Shown piece by piece: positions 35,886 through 44,605 of a stretch of DNA of 52,882 bases; within the stretch, counting starts at the first letter, position 1, and each line of letters starts with the position of its first letter. The translations under genes were made by a program, and so were the position numbers. The notes beneath the pieces were generated by a model. That model was not told the DNA's origin, did not search any database, and was given only the letters and a program-made list of their open reading frames with translations. This DNA comes from Aliiroseovarius halocynthiae (GTDB taxonomy: Bacteria; Pseudomonadota; Alphaproteobacteria; Rhodobacterales; Rhodobacteraceae): positions 523 through 53,404 of the forward strand of contig NZ_ML660028.1 of assembly GCF_007004645.1 (NCBI RefSeq), written 5' to 3'.

Positions 35886-36004
35886 CCAGAATATGACGCT
35901 TCATTGGTAGCCCTTTAGGAAAACCGCTGGGGATGGATCGGGATTTGTTTCAGCTGCTTACGGGCAACACGTGGGCTCTATCGGAACTTTTGGCTTCTGG
36001 AACT

Positions 36005-36490
36005 TTAATCCGCAAACTGTCTTGCCACATATTTGTTGAACTGCAGCACAAGTAGTCTTTTTCCTGACATGATCCCAAAAAAATCAGCCTCAACTGAGTT
36101 CGACCTATGTCGCAAGTGAGTAACGCTGGCACAAAGCGGAAACTCGTCGAAAACGTCATTAATCATATCCATCAAGCGAAATGCCAGATAGCCTCTCATA
36201 CCAGAAACAAATTCTTCAGAACCGAAGCGAAGATCCGGCAACATATATCGACCGACGCGCTTCTCCAACTCGCCCAAGCGATCTTCAAGGTCTTCGACCA
36301 AAGTAAAAGAAAACTCGTACTGTCCACAGAAAAATGCATTAATGGCAGCTCCGATATCGTGATCTTCAGGATTCATCTCAAGACTATAGGCGCTACCTTC
36401 ATACTCACGAAGATCTCCACTGAGCGCGCAAAGCCCATACAGAAATCCACCAATCCTACCAGTATTCTCGTCTCTATTTCGTACTCTCAT
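36005..36490 (-). CDS. Immunity protein candidate for the main Rhs tip
   Basis: 161 residues from ATG 36490, which overlaps the Rhs stop codon as ATGA. The frame is open to 36514, but the overlap start is preferred. Acidic, with no signal peptide: GRIGGFLYGLCALSGDLREY, then EFSFTLVEDLEDRLGELEKR and YLAFRLMDMINDVFDEFPLC. Direct coupling to the toxin tip is the standard arrangement of an Rhs immunity gene. Cytoplasmic location implies a cytoplasmic target for the main tip. Family not recognised. Confidence 0.65.
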   Translation of the reverse strand: MRVRNRDENTGRIGGFLYGLCALSGDLREYEGSAYSLEMNPEDHDIGAAINAFFCGQYEFSFTLVEDLEDRLGELEKRVGRYMLPDLRFGSEEFVSGMRGYLAFRLMDMINDVFDEFPLCASVTHLRHRSNSVEADFFGIMSGKRLLVLQFNKYVARQFAD

Positions 36491-39400
36491 GGCCCGTAGC
36501 ACCTCCCCCCACATACTGCTTCATGATTTGCTTCCATTTTCTTCAGATGGCCCTCCAGTTTTTTTATGTACCGGAGGTGGGTCCCATAAGACGCTGAGCT
36601 TCGATTTAGATCAGTGTAGCGCCAAGCAATCGTCGTACGGAGAACATTGATATATTTTCTTAGCATTTGACAATACCAGCTTCCCGGGTCCTGTGGGAAT
36701 GGGTTTAGCGGGAAAGCTAGAGCCTCATGTTCAAGGCCGTGACCATATGGCATTGGCCCGTTGGCACGCCCCCCTTCAGAGGAGTTATTATTCCAAAGGT
36801 CAATGAGGGCCTCACCTCCAAAATAGCCTATTCCCAGGCCAATCAAAGCACCGGCCATCGCCCCCAGGGGTCCGCCAACCGTGGAACCATACACTCCACC
36901 AATAACAGCGGTATTTTCCCCCCTCGGATCCACATACCTCCCCGGGTTCTGCAGCGCATATCCATACACACTTGCCCCATCGACCAGCCCCAGCGGGCCG
37001 GCTTGGATGTAGCGTCCGGTGGGAGGATCATAATCACGCATCCAGTTTTGGTGCAGGCCGGACTCGGATTGGAACCATTGACCGGGGAAACGCAAGAGAA
37101 TGGGATCTCCGGGCGTGGTGTGGACGCCGCCAAAGGGCAGATAGCTGGCCTGCCACATCGACACGCCGGCGCTCTTGGTCGCAAAGACCGGGCGGCCGAT
37201 ATGGTCGGTGCGCACAAAGTAGGGCGTGCCGTTCTCAATCACCGCGACGGGGGTGCCGTCCATCCAGATATACTCGCGCTGCAGGGTCGAGATATCGGTC
37301 AGCGGATCAACCTCGTATTCCGCGATGCGATTGCCCGCGAGGTCAAACAGCGTATGGATGGTGCGCCCGTCCTGCGGCAGGCGACGGATCACCTGCTGGC
37401 CAAGCGCGTTATAGACATACTCGGCCTGCACAACGCCGTTGATCGAGAAGCTCTCCATCCGGTTCGCCGCGTCATAGGTATAGCCATAGCCGCCGCCCTG
37501 ACGATTGTCATAGGTGGTGTTGCCCGCCGCATCATAGGTGAAGCTGCGCGGTGCATCGCCCGTGATGGATTGCAGGCGGTTGCTGAGGCTGGAATAGGCG
37601 TAGGTATCGGTGCTGGTATTGCCGGACTGGGTGGCGCTCCGCGTCAGGCGGTTGCCAACCCCGTCATAGGTGAAGTCCAGCGTATCCCAAGCGCCGGTCG
37701 CGTTGGCCAGAAACTCGCGCGGGGAATAGCCATAGGTGGCGTTGCGCCCCGGGTTGATTGGGTCACTGACAGCGGCAAGGTTGTTGCGGACGGTCCAAGT
37801 ATATGTCGCGTCACGCAGCATGGTCGCCCCCTGCCCGTCTTGCAGACCGGCCAGGCGATACGAGTTGTCATAGATGGCGCGGTGCAGGTTGCCGTCACCA
37901 TAGGTCATCATGGTCAGGGGACCGTTGGGCAGGTAGCTTGCACCCGAGATGACCGAGACAGGGCCTGCGCCAAGATCGACGGTGATGTCCGTAATCCGCT
38001 CGTCCGCATCGCGGGTATAGGCCACGACATGCCCGGAAGGGTAGGTGATCGATGTGATCTGTCCCTCGGCATTGTGGGCATATGTCACCCCATAGTCATG
38101 CTGCTCGATCTGCCGGAAGTCGGTGATCGGGACTCCGGTGTGTTGGTCGAACTGAACATAAGATTTTCCGCTGGCGTCAGTGGTCAAATCTGCATGACCG
38201 CTTCCGGGAAGATCAAGAGGCTCGTCCAAGAAATTGAAGGTGACGTCAATGCCTTCGGTAACGGAGAGAGTTCGATTCTGCACTGCGGCAAAGACGCCCA
38301 GGCGATCGGGGACATACGACGCTCCCTGGATCAGATAGGTGTAGCTGGCAACAACTGAAGCCGCTGAACTCCCCGTCTCATCACTGACGATATCACCTTG
38401 CCCATCAAACGAGTAGTACCGTTCGAGGCCTGAGCTATTTACGGGCACATGCCCGTTCATATTGCTGGCAAGCTCGGCTTCCGTACGTGCTACCGACCAG
38501 ATGCGCAGATTATCAAACTGGGCCTTCGTCTTATAATTACCGACGCCACCAATAGCTCTGATCGTAACAGGTGTTGCATACGGGCCGCTCGACGTCGCGT
38601 CCAACAGACCGTCAATATAGATCCTAAGGACACCTGTAGCATCCCGAGTGAGCGCGTAGTGTGTCCAAGTGTTATGAGGCGAAGGTGTGGATGCACTGAA
38701 TCTGTTCTGCCCTTCCGAGTATAGGGTGAACCGGCCGTCATTAAAGGTCACGAGCTGCTTCTCTTCTGGTTGCCCCGAAACCAGCTGATCGCGATAGTTA
38801 ATAGTAGATCCACTCGGGAATTTCACCCAACTCTCAATGGTGAACTCACCGTCTAAGGCGATGTCACCAACTTCAACATACCAAGAGTCATTGAGCTCTA
38901 GCACGCGATCTGTGGCCCCAGAATAGTCCGCCGTTGGATCAGTCGAAGGCGAGGCATCGGTGACCGGTGACCCAGAGCCGATTAACTTGGTGCCCCCGGC
39001 CATAACCGCATCCGTGGCGTTTCCTGTTTCATCGACGGCAACATCACCTATGCCGTCAAACGCGTAGTAACGCTCAAGGCCGGGGCTGTTCACTGGCACA
39101 TGCCCGTTCATATTGTTGGCAAGCTCAACCTCGGTGCGGGCAACCGACCAGACGCGAAGGTTATCAAACTGAGCAGCTGTAACGTTTTTGACGCTGCCAA
39201 TCGTACCGACGGTCAATGGATGCGTATACGAACTGGAACCCGTGGCATCCAACACGCCATTAATATAGATCCGCAGTATACCTGATGCATCTCGGGTAAT
39301 GGCGTAGTGTGTCCAAGTCTCAAATGTCGCAGGTGTAGAGGCGGCAACCCGGTCCACACCTTGAGACCAGAAGCGGAATCGTTCGAATGCAAAATTAAGA

Positions 39401-42400
39401 CTCTGGTCCACCGTTCCGTCAGAAATAAGGGTTTCATCGCTGCGAATAACAGTGCCAGCTGGAAACTTGACCCAACCTTCAACCGTGAACTCACCCGGCA
39501 AAACAACATCGTCGATATCTACTGAAGTCGTTTCCCACAAGGCAATCGCTCTGTTCGGTGTCGGATACGTAACACCATCGACAACCACATTCACAACTTC
39601 ATCCGAGGCCTCCCCCCAGTTGTTTCTTGTCGAGTAATTGAATGTATCGGTGGCCGTCTCACCAGTTTGCAGTGCATTAAACGCCCCATTCTGCGAGTAC
39701 GTCAGATTACCATCATCAGTCAGCTCGACCTCTGCCCCTGACGCCAATAGAATCGGGGTACCAACCCTCGCCACTTGGCCGTTAATCTGCGTGATATCCA
39801 GCTTCGTAGGGGTGATAGATTTTTCCATCACGTAACTAAACGTTTGGTCCTGGGCTGGATCGCTTGGGAAGCGGCGTGCGATTAAGCGTGAACCGTTGTC
39901 ATATTCATAGGTCGAGACCACGCCGCGCGCGTCGGTCATCAAGGATACGAGGCCGCGGTTGTTATATGTATACGACATGGTTCCGCGGTCGGCGCTGACC
40001 TCGCTCAGAACTTCACCAAAACCGTTATAGACAAAGTCCGTATCAATCGCGCGCTGATCGGTAAACTCGGTGATCTGATCGGCGTCGTCATGTTCATTCT
40101 GGCTGGTGTAACCTGCCCGATCCGCGACGCTAACAAGTCGATTTAGCGCGTCAAAGCTGTTGTCCGTCGTCAGATTAAGCGGGTCGGTCACCCGATCTAG
40201 ATTGTCTTCAACGTCATGGCGATACTGCCAGATCTGACCTTCCGCACCAACCGTCTTTAACAGACGGCCAAGCTTGTCAAACTCGGTATCCTCCCAGAAA
40301 TCTGCGGCATTGACACCATCGGTGTATTCGACGTGTGTGATATTGCCCATCGCATCGTGAGTATAGTTCACGACGTCTCCGGTCGGACCGACCGTACGGT
40401 TCATGCGCCTGGCCTGATCGTATTCGAAGCTCCATGTGTGGCCTCGGAAGTTGGTGTATGACGTCAGTTGCCCGACCGGATCGTAGGTGTATGTGCTGGA
40501 GACGCTTTTCGCGGTGCCGGGATTGCGTTCGACAGATGTGACCCGACCATTGATATCGTAAGAAAAAGCCCAGTCCACCCCATACGGATCACGCATCAGC
40601 GATGGCAAACCCAATGCATCGCGGGTGACAATTTCTGTCTCAAGCTGATTTGCATCCGTGGTTTTTGTGAGGTTACCGCTCGCGTCATACTCATAGGTGA
40701 CGACATCGTCCACGCCGTCAGCCGAAAGTCCGGGCCCATCGACCGACTTCAACAAAGACAAACCTTGTGCATTCACCGAATATGTATAGCTCCAGGTGCG
40801 GCTTTTCCCATAATCTGCGCTGCCCACCAGAGCGTCGGTCTGACTATATTGGGACAGCAATCCCTCTGGCGTATAACTGAACGTTTCGGTCAGTTGCGAT
40901 GTGCTGCGCGTCGCAGGAAGATTTGTATCGCCTTTCCACGTATAGGTTGTGACACGGGGATTTGCGCCATCGGCATCCTCGGTTTTGGTCAAAATACGAC
41001 CTTGCGGATCGCGTTCATAAGTCGTCCGTGACCCGTTATGCCCGACCTGAGCATACACCAACCCTTCTGGTGCCCCAGCATTGGGTGTAAAATCGCGCGA
41101 CAGGGTCGTCGCAAGAACGTTATCAGTAGCTTCACCCGCCTCAGAAGAGGCATAGGCTCGATCTCCCTCCAGAGTAAAATCATAGACGGTTTCATGCCCA
41201 AGTGGGTTGATGACACGACGTCGAGAAGCCGTCACATCATCAGGATCCAGTTGCACTTGATAGCTGTTCGCTCCAACATGGGTCGTTGATATGGCGGGGC
41301 GTATGGAAGTCCCAAAGGGCGTGCTGAACATGAACATTTGACCGCCGGAAGCTGAGCCACCGGTCGTAATGTCGACAGGTGCAGCTAATTGGTATCCAAA
41401 TTCGGCATAAAGCGTCGGATCGCCCTGTGCATTCAGCCGGCCATCATAAATCTGAGACAGCAACAACGGATAGTATGGCCTATCATTCGCATCCTTAAGG
41501 TAAGAATAGCGGTAGGCCAGCTCGCTCGTTCCCGTCGCCAGATCCGTTCGTGTGACCTCTGTAAGCATCGGCACGGATGGAACACGTACATTAGGTTCAT
41601 AGGAATAGTCGATGCGAAGCTCGGGTGTGAATGTTTCATCGTAATCCGTGTCGATTTCAATTTTGGAAATTAGCTCACGCGTGCTACCTGGAACCGTATC
41701 GGTCCTCCATGTATACTCGGCGCGCTGCCCTTTGTTATCCCTGACAACGGCGATTTGAGCATCCGTCCAATCGATATTGATTTCATACCCGTCCGGCCAT
41801 TTAAGACCTTTTAGACGCCGATCCCAGGTCCACCGAGCATCAAAACTACGCGTCAGCCCTGACTTGTCTGTGGCATGAAGCGTGAAACCATAGAGCCAGT
41901 GCCCAGTCGTTTTGAACTTCATGGCGTCCTGAGGGTGAACTGCCGTGCGGTCTGCGTCGTTCTGGTAGTGGATACGCGATCCATCTTTCCGAAAGAAAAC
42001 ATGTTCGTTAAGCGAGTAAGTATATTGAAAAAGCTCGTTAAACGAAGACCGCCAAACGCCAGCATGGCCAACACGATTGGCATTGCCCTGCCATCCCATG
42101 GAGAGCTTACCGTTGGACAGGTACAACCTTTCAATCTGGAATCTGGCATCCTTGGGCGAGGTCCAATCGACCGAATTCTCTCGCTTAACGCCAGCAGCAG
42201 CGTCTATTGGGTTACCAAATTCAGTACAGCGGTTACATACAACCGGTTCCTGACAATATCCTCGATGCCGGTAAAAGCTACCGTCGTCCTTTGTAATCTT
42301 GCAATATAGCTCAACCCAGGTTGTGTTGTCATACTTGTCATAACAGGTGGCCGTCAGCCGTCCTTCGCTTTCGACCGGGTACTGCTCTGCCCTTACAAAA

Positions 42401-42576
42401 AATTCACCATCATAGTACATGCCCGGAATGACGGTAAGTCCCATCTTCTTGCAACTTCCTTCGGCGGAAGATGCCCAAGCCGGGATTGAAGAAGCACTTT
42501 GCCCCCATTCCTGCTCGTAAGACTCTGCAATTGCAGTTGAAGTAAAGAGTATGAAAAATACAATCAGTAGACGCAT
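36487..42576 (-). CDS. Full-length secreted Rhs polymorphic toxin with LamG-like inserts
   Basis: 2029 residues. Signal peptide: MRLLIVFFILFTSTAIAES. Residues ~140-190 hold CTEFGNPIDAAAGVKREN (DUF6531-like entry to the shell). YD/RHS repeats run to ~900 and from ~1420 to 1790. Between them are a VCBS/cadherin-like segment (~910-1000) and two LamG/concanavalin-like domains (~1005-1190 and ~1220-1405, both ending FDNLR(V/I)WSVARTE). The Rhs core is at ~1780-1890 (RTDHIGRPVFAT to VDPRGEN). The tip (~1890-2029) has a glycine-rich helix and a helical Cys domain (WYCQMLRKYINVLRTT). Core residue 1860 is Gly where all seven displaced tip cassettes have Asp, and residue 1852 is Pro instead of Thr. GAGG precedes the ATG. 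It lies just downstream of gspE; no T6SS gene is nearby. Confidence 0.92.
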   Translation of the reverse strand: MRLLIVFFILFTSTAIAESYEQEWGQSASSIPAWASSAEGSCKKMGLTVIPGMYYDGEFFVRAEQYPVESEGRLTATCYDKYDNTTWVELYCKITKDDGSFYRHRGYCQEPVVCNRCTEFGNPIDAAAGVKRENSVDWTSPKDARFQIERLYLSNGKLSMGWQGNANRVGHAGVWRSSFNELFQYTYSLNEHVFFRKDGSRIHYQNDADRTAVHPQDAMKFKTTGHWLYGFTLHATDKSGLTRSFDARWTWDRRLKGLKWPDGYEINIDWTDAQIAVVRDNKGQRAEYTWRTDTVPGSTRELISKIEIDTDYDETFTPELRIDYSYEPNVRVPSVPMLTEVTRTDLATGTSELAYRYSYLKDANDRPYYPLLLSQIYDGRLNAQGDPTLYAEFGYQLAAPVDITTGGSASGGQMFMFSTPFGTSIRPAISTTHVGANSYQVQLDPDDVTASRRRVINPLGHETVYDFTLEGDRAYASSEAGEATDNVLATTLSRDFTPNAGAPEGLVYAQVGHNGSRTTYERDPQGRILTKTEDADGANPRVTTYTWKGDTNLPATRSTSQLTETFSYTPEGLLSQYSQTDALVGSADYGKSRTWSYTYSVNAQGLSLLKSVDGPGLSADGVDDVVTYEYDASGNLTKTTDANQLETEIVTRDALGLPSLMRDPYGVDWAFSYDINGRVTSVERNPGTAKSVSSTYTYDPVGQLTSYTNFRGHTWSFEYDQARRMNRTVGPTGDVVNYTHDAMGNITHVEYTDGVNAADFWEDTEFDKLGRLLKTVGAEGQIWQYRHDVEDNLDRVTDPLNLTTDNSFDALNRLVSVADRAGYTSQNEHDDADQITEFTDQRAIDTDFVYNGFGEVLSEVSADRGTMSYTYNNRGLVSLMTDARGVVSTYEYDNGSRLIARRFPSDPAQDQTFSYVMEKSITPTKLDITQINGQVARVGTPILLASGAEVELTDDGNLTYSQNGAFNALQTGETATDTFNYSTRNNWGEASDEVVNVVVDGVTYPTPNRAIALWETTSVDIDDVVLPGEFTVEGWVKFPAGTVIRSDETLISDGTVDQSLNFAFERFRFWSQGVDRVAASTPATFETWTHYAITRDASGILRIYINGVLDATGSSSYTHPLTVGTIGSVKNVTAAQFDNLRVWSVARTEVELANNMNGHVPVNSPGLERYYAFDGIGDVAVDETGNATDAVMAGGTKLIGSGSPVTDASPSTDPTADYSGATDRVLELNDSWYVEVGDIALDGEFTIESWVKFPSGSTINYRDQLVSGQPEEKQLVTFNDGRFTLYSEGQNRFSASTPSPHNTWTHYALTRDATGVLRIYIDGLLDATSSGPYATPVTIRAIGGVGNYKTKAQFDNLRIWSVARTEAELASNMNGHVPVNSSGLERYYSFDGQGDIVSDETGSSAASVVASYTYLIQGASYVPDRLGVFAAVQNRTLSVTEGIDVTFNFLDEPLDLPGSGHADLTTDASGKSYVQFDQHTGVPITDFRQIEQHDYGVTYAHNAEGQITSITYPSGHVVAYTRDADERITDITVDLGAGPVSVISGASYLPNGPLTMMTYGDGNLHRAIYDNSYRLAGLQDGQGATMLRDATYTWTVRNNLAAVSDPINPGRNATYGYSPREFLANATGAWDTLDFTYDGVGNRLTRSATQSGNTSTDTYAYSSLSNRLQSITGDAPRSFTYDAAGNTTYDNRQGGGYGYTYDAANRMESFSINGVVQAEYVYNALGQQVIRRLPQDGRTIHTLFDLAGNRIAEYEVDPLTDISTLQREYIWMDGTPVAVIENGTPYFVRTDHIGRPVFATKSAGVSMWQASYLPFGGVHTTPGDPILLRFPGQWFQSESGLHQNWMRDYDPPTGRYIQAGPLGLVDGASVYGYALQNPGRYVDPRGENTAVIGGVYGSTVGGPLGAMAGALIGLGIGYFGGEALIDLWNNNSSEGGRANGPMPYGHGLEHEALAFPLNPFPQDPGSWYCQMLRKYINVLRTTIAWRYTDLNRSSASYGTHLRYIKKLEGHLKKMEANHEAVCGGRCYGP

Positions 42577-42898
42577 GTCGGCCTCACACTATCCATAAAG
42601 TAGACTCTCACAGCCACTGGTAGCGGCCTGTTTCTGAAACCACAACAAAATATTATACCTAAGTATTATTTTTCTTTTCGCGAAAACGGGATGACAGTAG
42701 TGCAGGCTGGCCACCGCGCCTCAGAGCAGACAGCTAACGCAAATCTCTCGCTCAATTCCCGCGAATTCAACCCCTCAGGGATGCGGCCGATCAGCAAACC
42801 CTCAGACGCATTTCATCTAGTGTTGGGTCCGTCCATGCATGCGCTTGGCAATAGCTGAACCAACCGCCATTCTGGCATAGCAACAGAGTTTCAAACAA
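42577..42898. other. Intergenic region between gspE and rhs
   Basis: 322 bp with no supported ORF. It contains the probable rhs promoter and palindrome (42652-42686) and, nearer gspE, GC-richer sequence with no clear terminator. The AT-rich patch around 42648-42672 contrasts with both flanking genes. Confidence 0.5.
42652..42686 (-). promoter_or_regulatory. Probable rhs promoter with palindromic operator
   Basis: On the minus strand a perfect -10 (TATAAT, 42657-42652) lies about 75 bases before the rhs ATG. A perfect 12-bp palindrome, TTTTCGCGAAAA (42675-42686), covers the place of the -35, where no consensus hexamer is present. This fits a promoter that needs an activator or is blocked by a repressor at the palindrome. 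Confidence 0.45.
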
Positions 42899-44569
42899 CT
42901 AGTTCGCCACCGGCACCTTCCCCAAAACGCGCAAAATTTCCTCGGTAGAGTAGAGCCCAGCATGCATGCCTAGTTCCGCATCTGACATCATATCAACGAA
43001 CCCCTCCTCGGCAGCTGCCTGAGACAGTTCAATATCCGAGCAATCGTCTGAGATCATCTGGGTCAGTCGTGGAGTGATACTTAGCAGTTCGGAAATTGCC
43101 GTTCGCCCTTTCGCTCCACTGCCAGAACATGTGTCACATCCTGCGCCGGCACAGATTGTACAGGTTTTACGGACCAGGCGTTGAGACAAAACACCGCGCA
43201 CGGTGGCTGCGATCAGGTAGGGTGGCACACCCAAATCCCGCAGACGATCAATCGCAGAAATGCTTGAGTTTGTGTGAACGGTTGAGAGAACAAGCCGCCC
43301 AACAAGGGCAGCACGCACAGCAATTTCGGCAGTTTCTTCGTCTCGGATCTCGCCGACCATAACCACGTTAGGATCTTGGCGCAGGATCGCACGCAGAGCC
43401 GACGCAAAACTCAAGTCTATTTCTGGGTTCACTTGAACCTGATTAACACCTTGCAAAGCGTACTCAACGGGGTCCTCGACGGTGACGATCTTCCGGTCTG
43501 AGGTGTTGATCTCTTGAAGCGCGGTATAAAGTGTTGTGGTCTTACCGGATCCAGTTGGACCAGCCACCAAGAAGATCCCATTCGGGGCATTGATCAGCTC
43601 GACAATTTGGCGAGTCCGTTCGGTCGAATAGCCTAGCGCCTGCCAATCCAGCGCAACATTCGCACGGTCTAGCAAACGCATGACGATGCTCTCCCCATAC
43701 ATCGTGGGCAATGTGGACATCCGAATGTCAATCATGCGTCCGCGCACCGAAATATCTGCGCGCCCATCCTGAGGGCGCCGCTTCTCTGAAATGTTCAGGT
43801 TCGCCATCACCTTCAGGCGGCTAACGACTGCAGCGCGCAAATCGTCCCTAAGTGTGCTGCGCGTGTCAAGAACGCCATCCACACGATACCTAACACGCGC
43901 CCCGGCCTCTTGCGCTTCGATATGCACATCTGATGCACCGTCTGACACTGCCTCGGCAAGAATATCATTGACCAGCTTGATCACCGGCCCCTCATTTGCG
44001 AGCGCCCGCAGGCGGTCGATATCACCGGACGAGGCACCAATATCATTGTCATCTACAGTGGCAATCTGCGCCAAAGCTCCCTTGATTGTGCTGGGGGAAG
44101 CAATAACGGGGGCAATGTCCGATTTCAGGTGATAGCTGATGCTCTGAAAGACATCCGTTGCGCGTGGATCTGCGGTGGCGATCACGATGTGATCGTCCTG
44201 ATATTTGACTGGCAGGACGGCGACACGCTCTAGGAAGTCAATCGGGAGGTCCAAGGTCTGGGCGAACGCGGGATCCAGGTCGGCGGCTTCCGTAAACGGC
44301 AACGACAGATAGTCGGCCAACGCGCGAAAGACCGTGTCTTCTGACGCAAGCCCTATTTCTAGCAAAGTACGCTCAATAGTAGTACCTGCCTCTTCGCAAG
44401 CCTCAAGCGCGCGTCGAGCGGAAAAATCATCAAGATCTCCCGCAGATTGCAGGTGGCTCAAAAATTCCTCGGTTTGAATTTTCCTAAAACTCTGTTCCAA
44501 CACAGCAACATAACCCCGAAGTTTTTGATTGTAGCAGTAGCAATATAGCGCGCCATACTCTATAGACAT
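42899..44569 (-). CDS. gspE: Type II secretion ATPase GspE
   Basis: About 556 residues from ATG 44569; the frame is open to 44665, and GTG/TTG starts nearer VLEQSFRKIQTEEF are possible, so the N-terminus is uncertain. An N-terminal MshEN/GspE-N domain is followed by the ATPase core: Walker A GPTGSGKTTTLYTAL, Asp box ASDVHIEA, Walker B MVGEIRDEETAEIA, His box STVHTNSS. A four-cysteine motif (CTIC and CDTC) is present but shorter than usual. It powers pseudopilus assembly at the inner membrane. It is divergent from gspL with ~36 bp between, so both promoters must be compact or overlap the genes. rhs follows downstream on the same strand. Confidence 0.9.
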   Translation of the reverse strand: MSIEYGALYCYCYNQKLRGYVAVLEQSFRKIQTEEFLSHLQSAGDLDDFSARRALEACEEAGTTIERTLLEIGLASEDTVFRALADYLSLPFTEAADLDPAFAQTLDLPIDFLERVAVLPVKYQDDHIVIATADPRATDVFQSISYHLKSDIAPVIASPSTIKGALAQIATVDDNDIGASSGDIDRLRALANEGPVIKLVNDILAEAVSDGASDVHIEAQEAGARVRYRVDGVLDTRSTLRDDLRAAVVSRLKVMANLNISEKRRPQDGRADISVRGRMIDIRMSTLPTMYGESIVMRLLDRANVALDWQALGYSTERTRQIVELINAPNGIFLVAGPTGSGKTTTLYTALQEINTSDRKIVTVEDPVEYALQGVNQVQVNPEIDLSFASALRAILRQDPNVVMVGEIRDEETAEIAVRAALVGRLVLSTVHTNSSISAIDRLRDLGVPPYLIAATVRGVLSQRLVRKTCTICAGAGCDTCSGSGAKGRTAISELLSITPRLTQMISDDCSDIELSQAAAEEGFVDMMSDAELGMHAGLYSTEEILRVLGKVPVAN

Positions 44570-44605
44570 GAAAAATACAAAACCGCAAATCAACGCGGGG
44601 TAGAT

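Larger units (their letters stand above)
27105..36005 (-). other. Array of displaced Rhs tip/immunity cassettes
   Basis: Seven modules (A-G), each an Rhs core fragment of 160-355 bp followed by a unique tip and, in the same direction, an immunity candidate, plus a tipless core fragment H. Core fragments start at different points (IWMEGTPV, VENGTLYF, RTDHIG, VFATN, WFQSESG) but all continue to the core end. Tips and immunity genes are unrelated between modules and more AT-rich than the core. This is the layout of Rhs/CDI displaced (orphan) modules, thought to feed tip switching by recombination in the shared core. Confidence 0.88.

Noticed and set aside
27105-36005. CRISPR-like or integron-like array
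   Set aside because: The repeated units are long protein-coding Rhs core fragments of varying length, with no short regular repeats, attC-type sites or integrase.
36727-38358. 543-aa open frame on the plus strand inside rhs
   Set aside because: It lies antisense to conserved Rhs repeats and core; its residues are the complement of YD-repeat codons with no domain of their own.
42577-42898. Intrinsic terminator after gspE
   Set aside because: No stem-loop with a U-tract could be found on the minus strand; co-transcription of gspE and rhs remains open.
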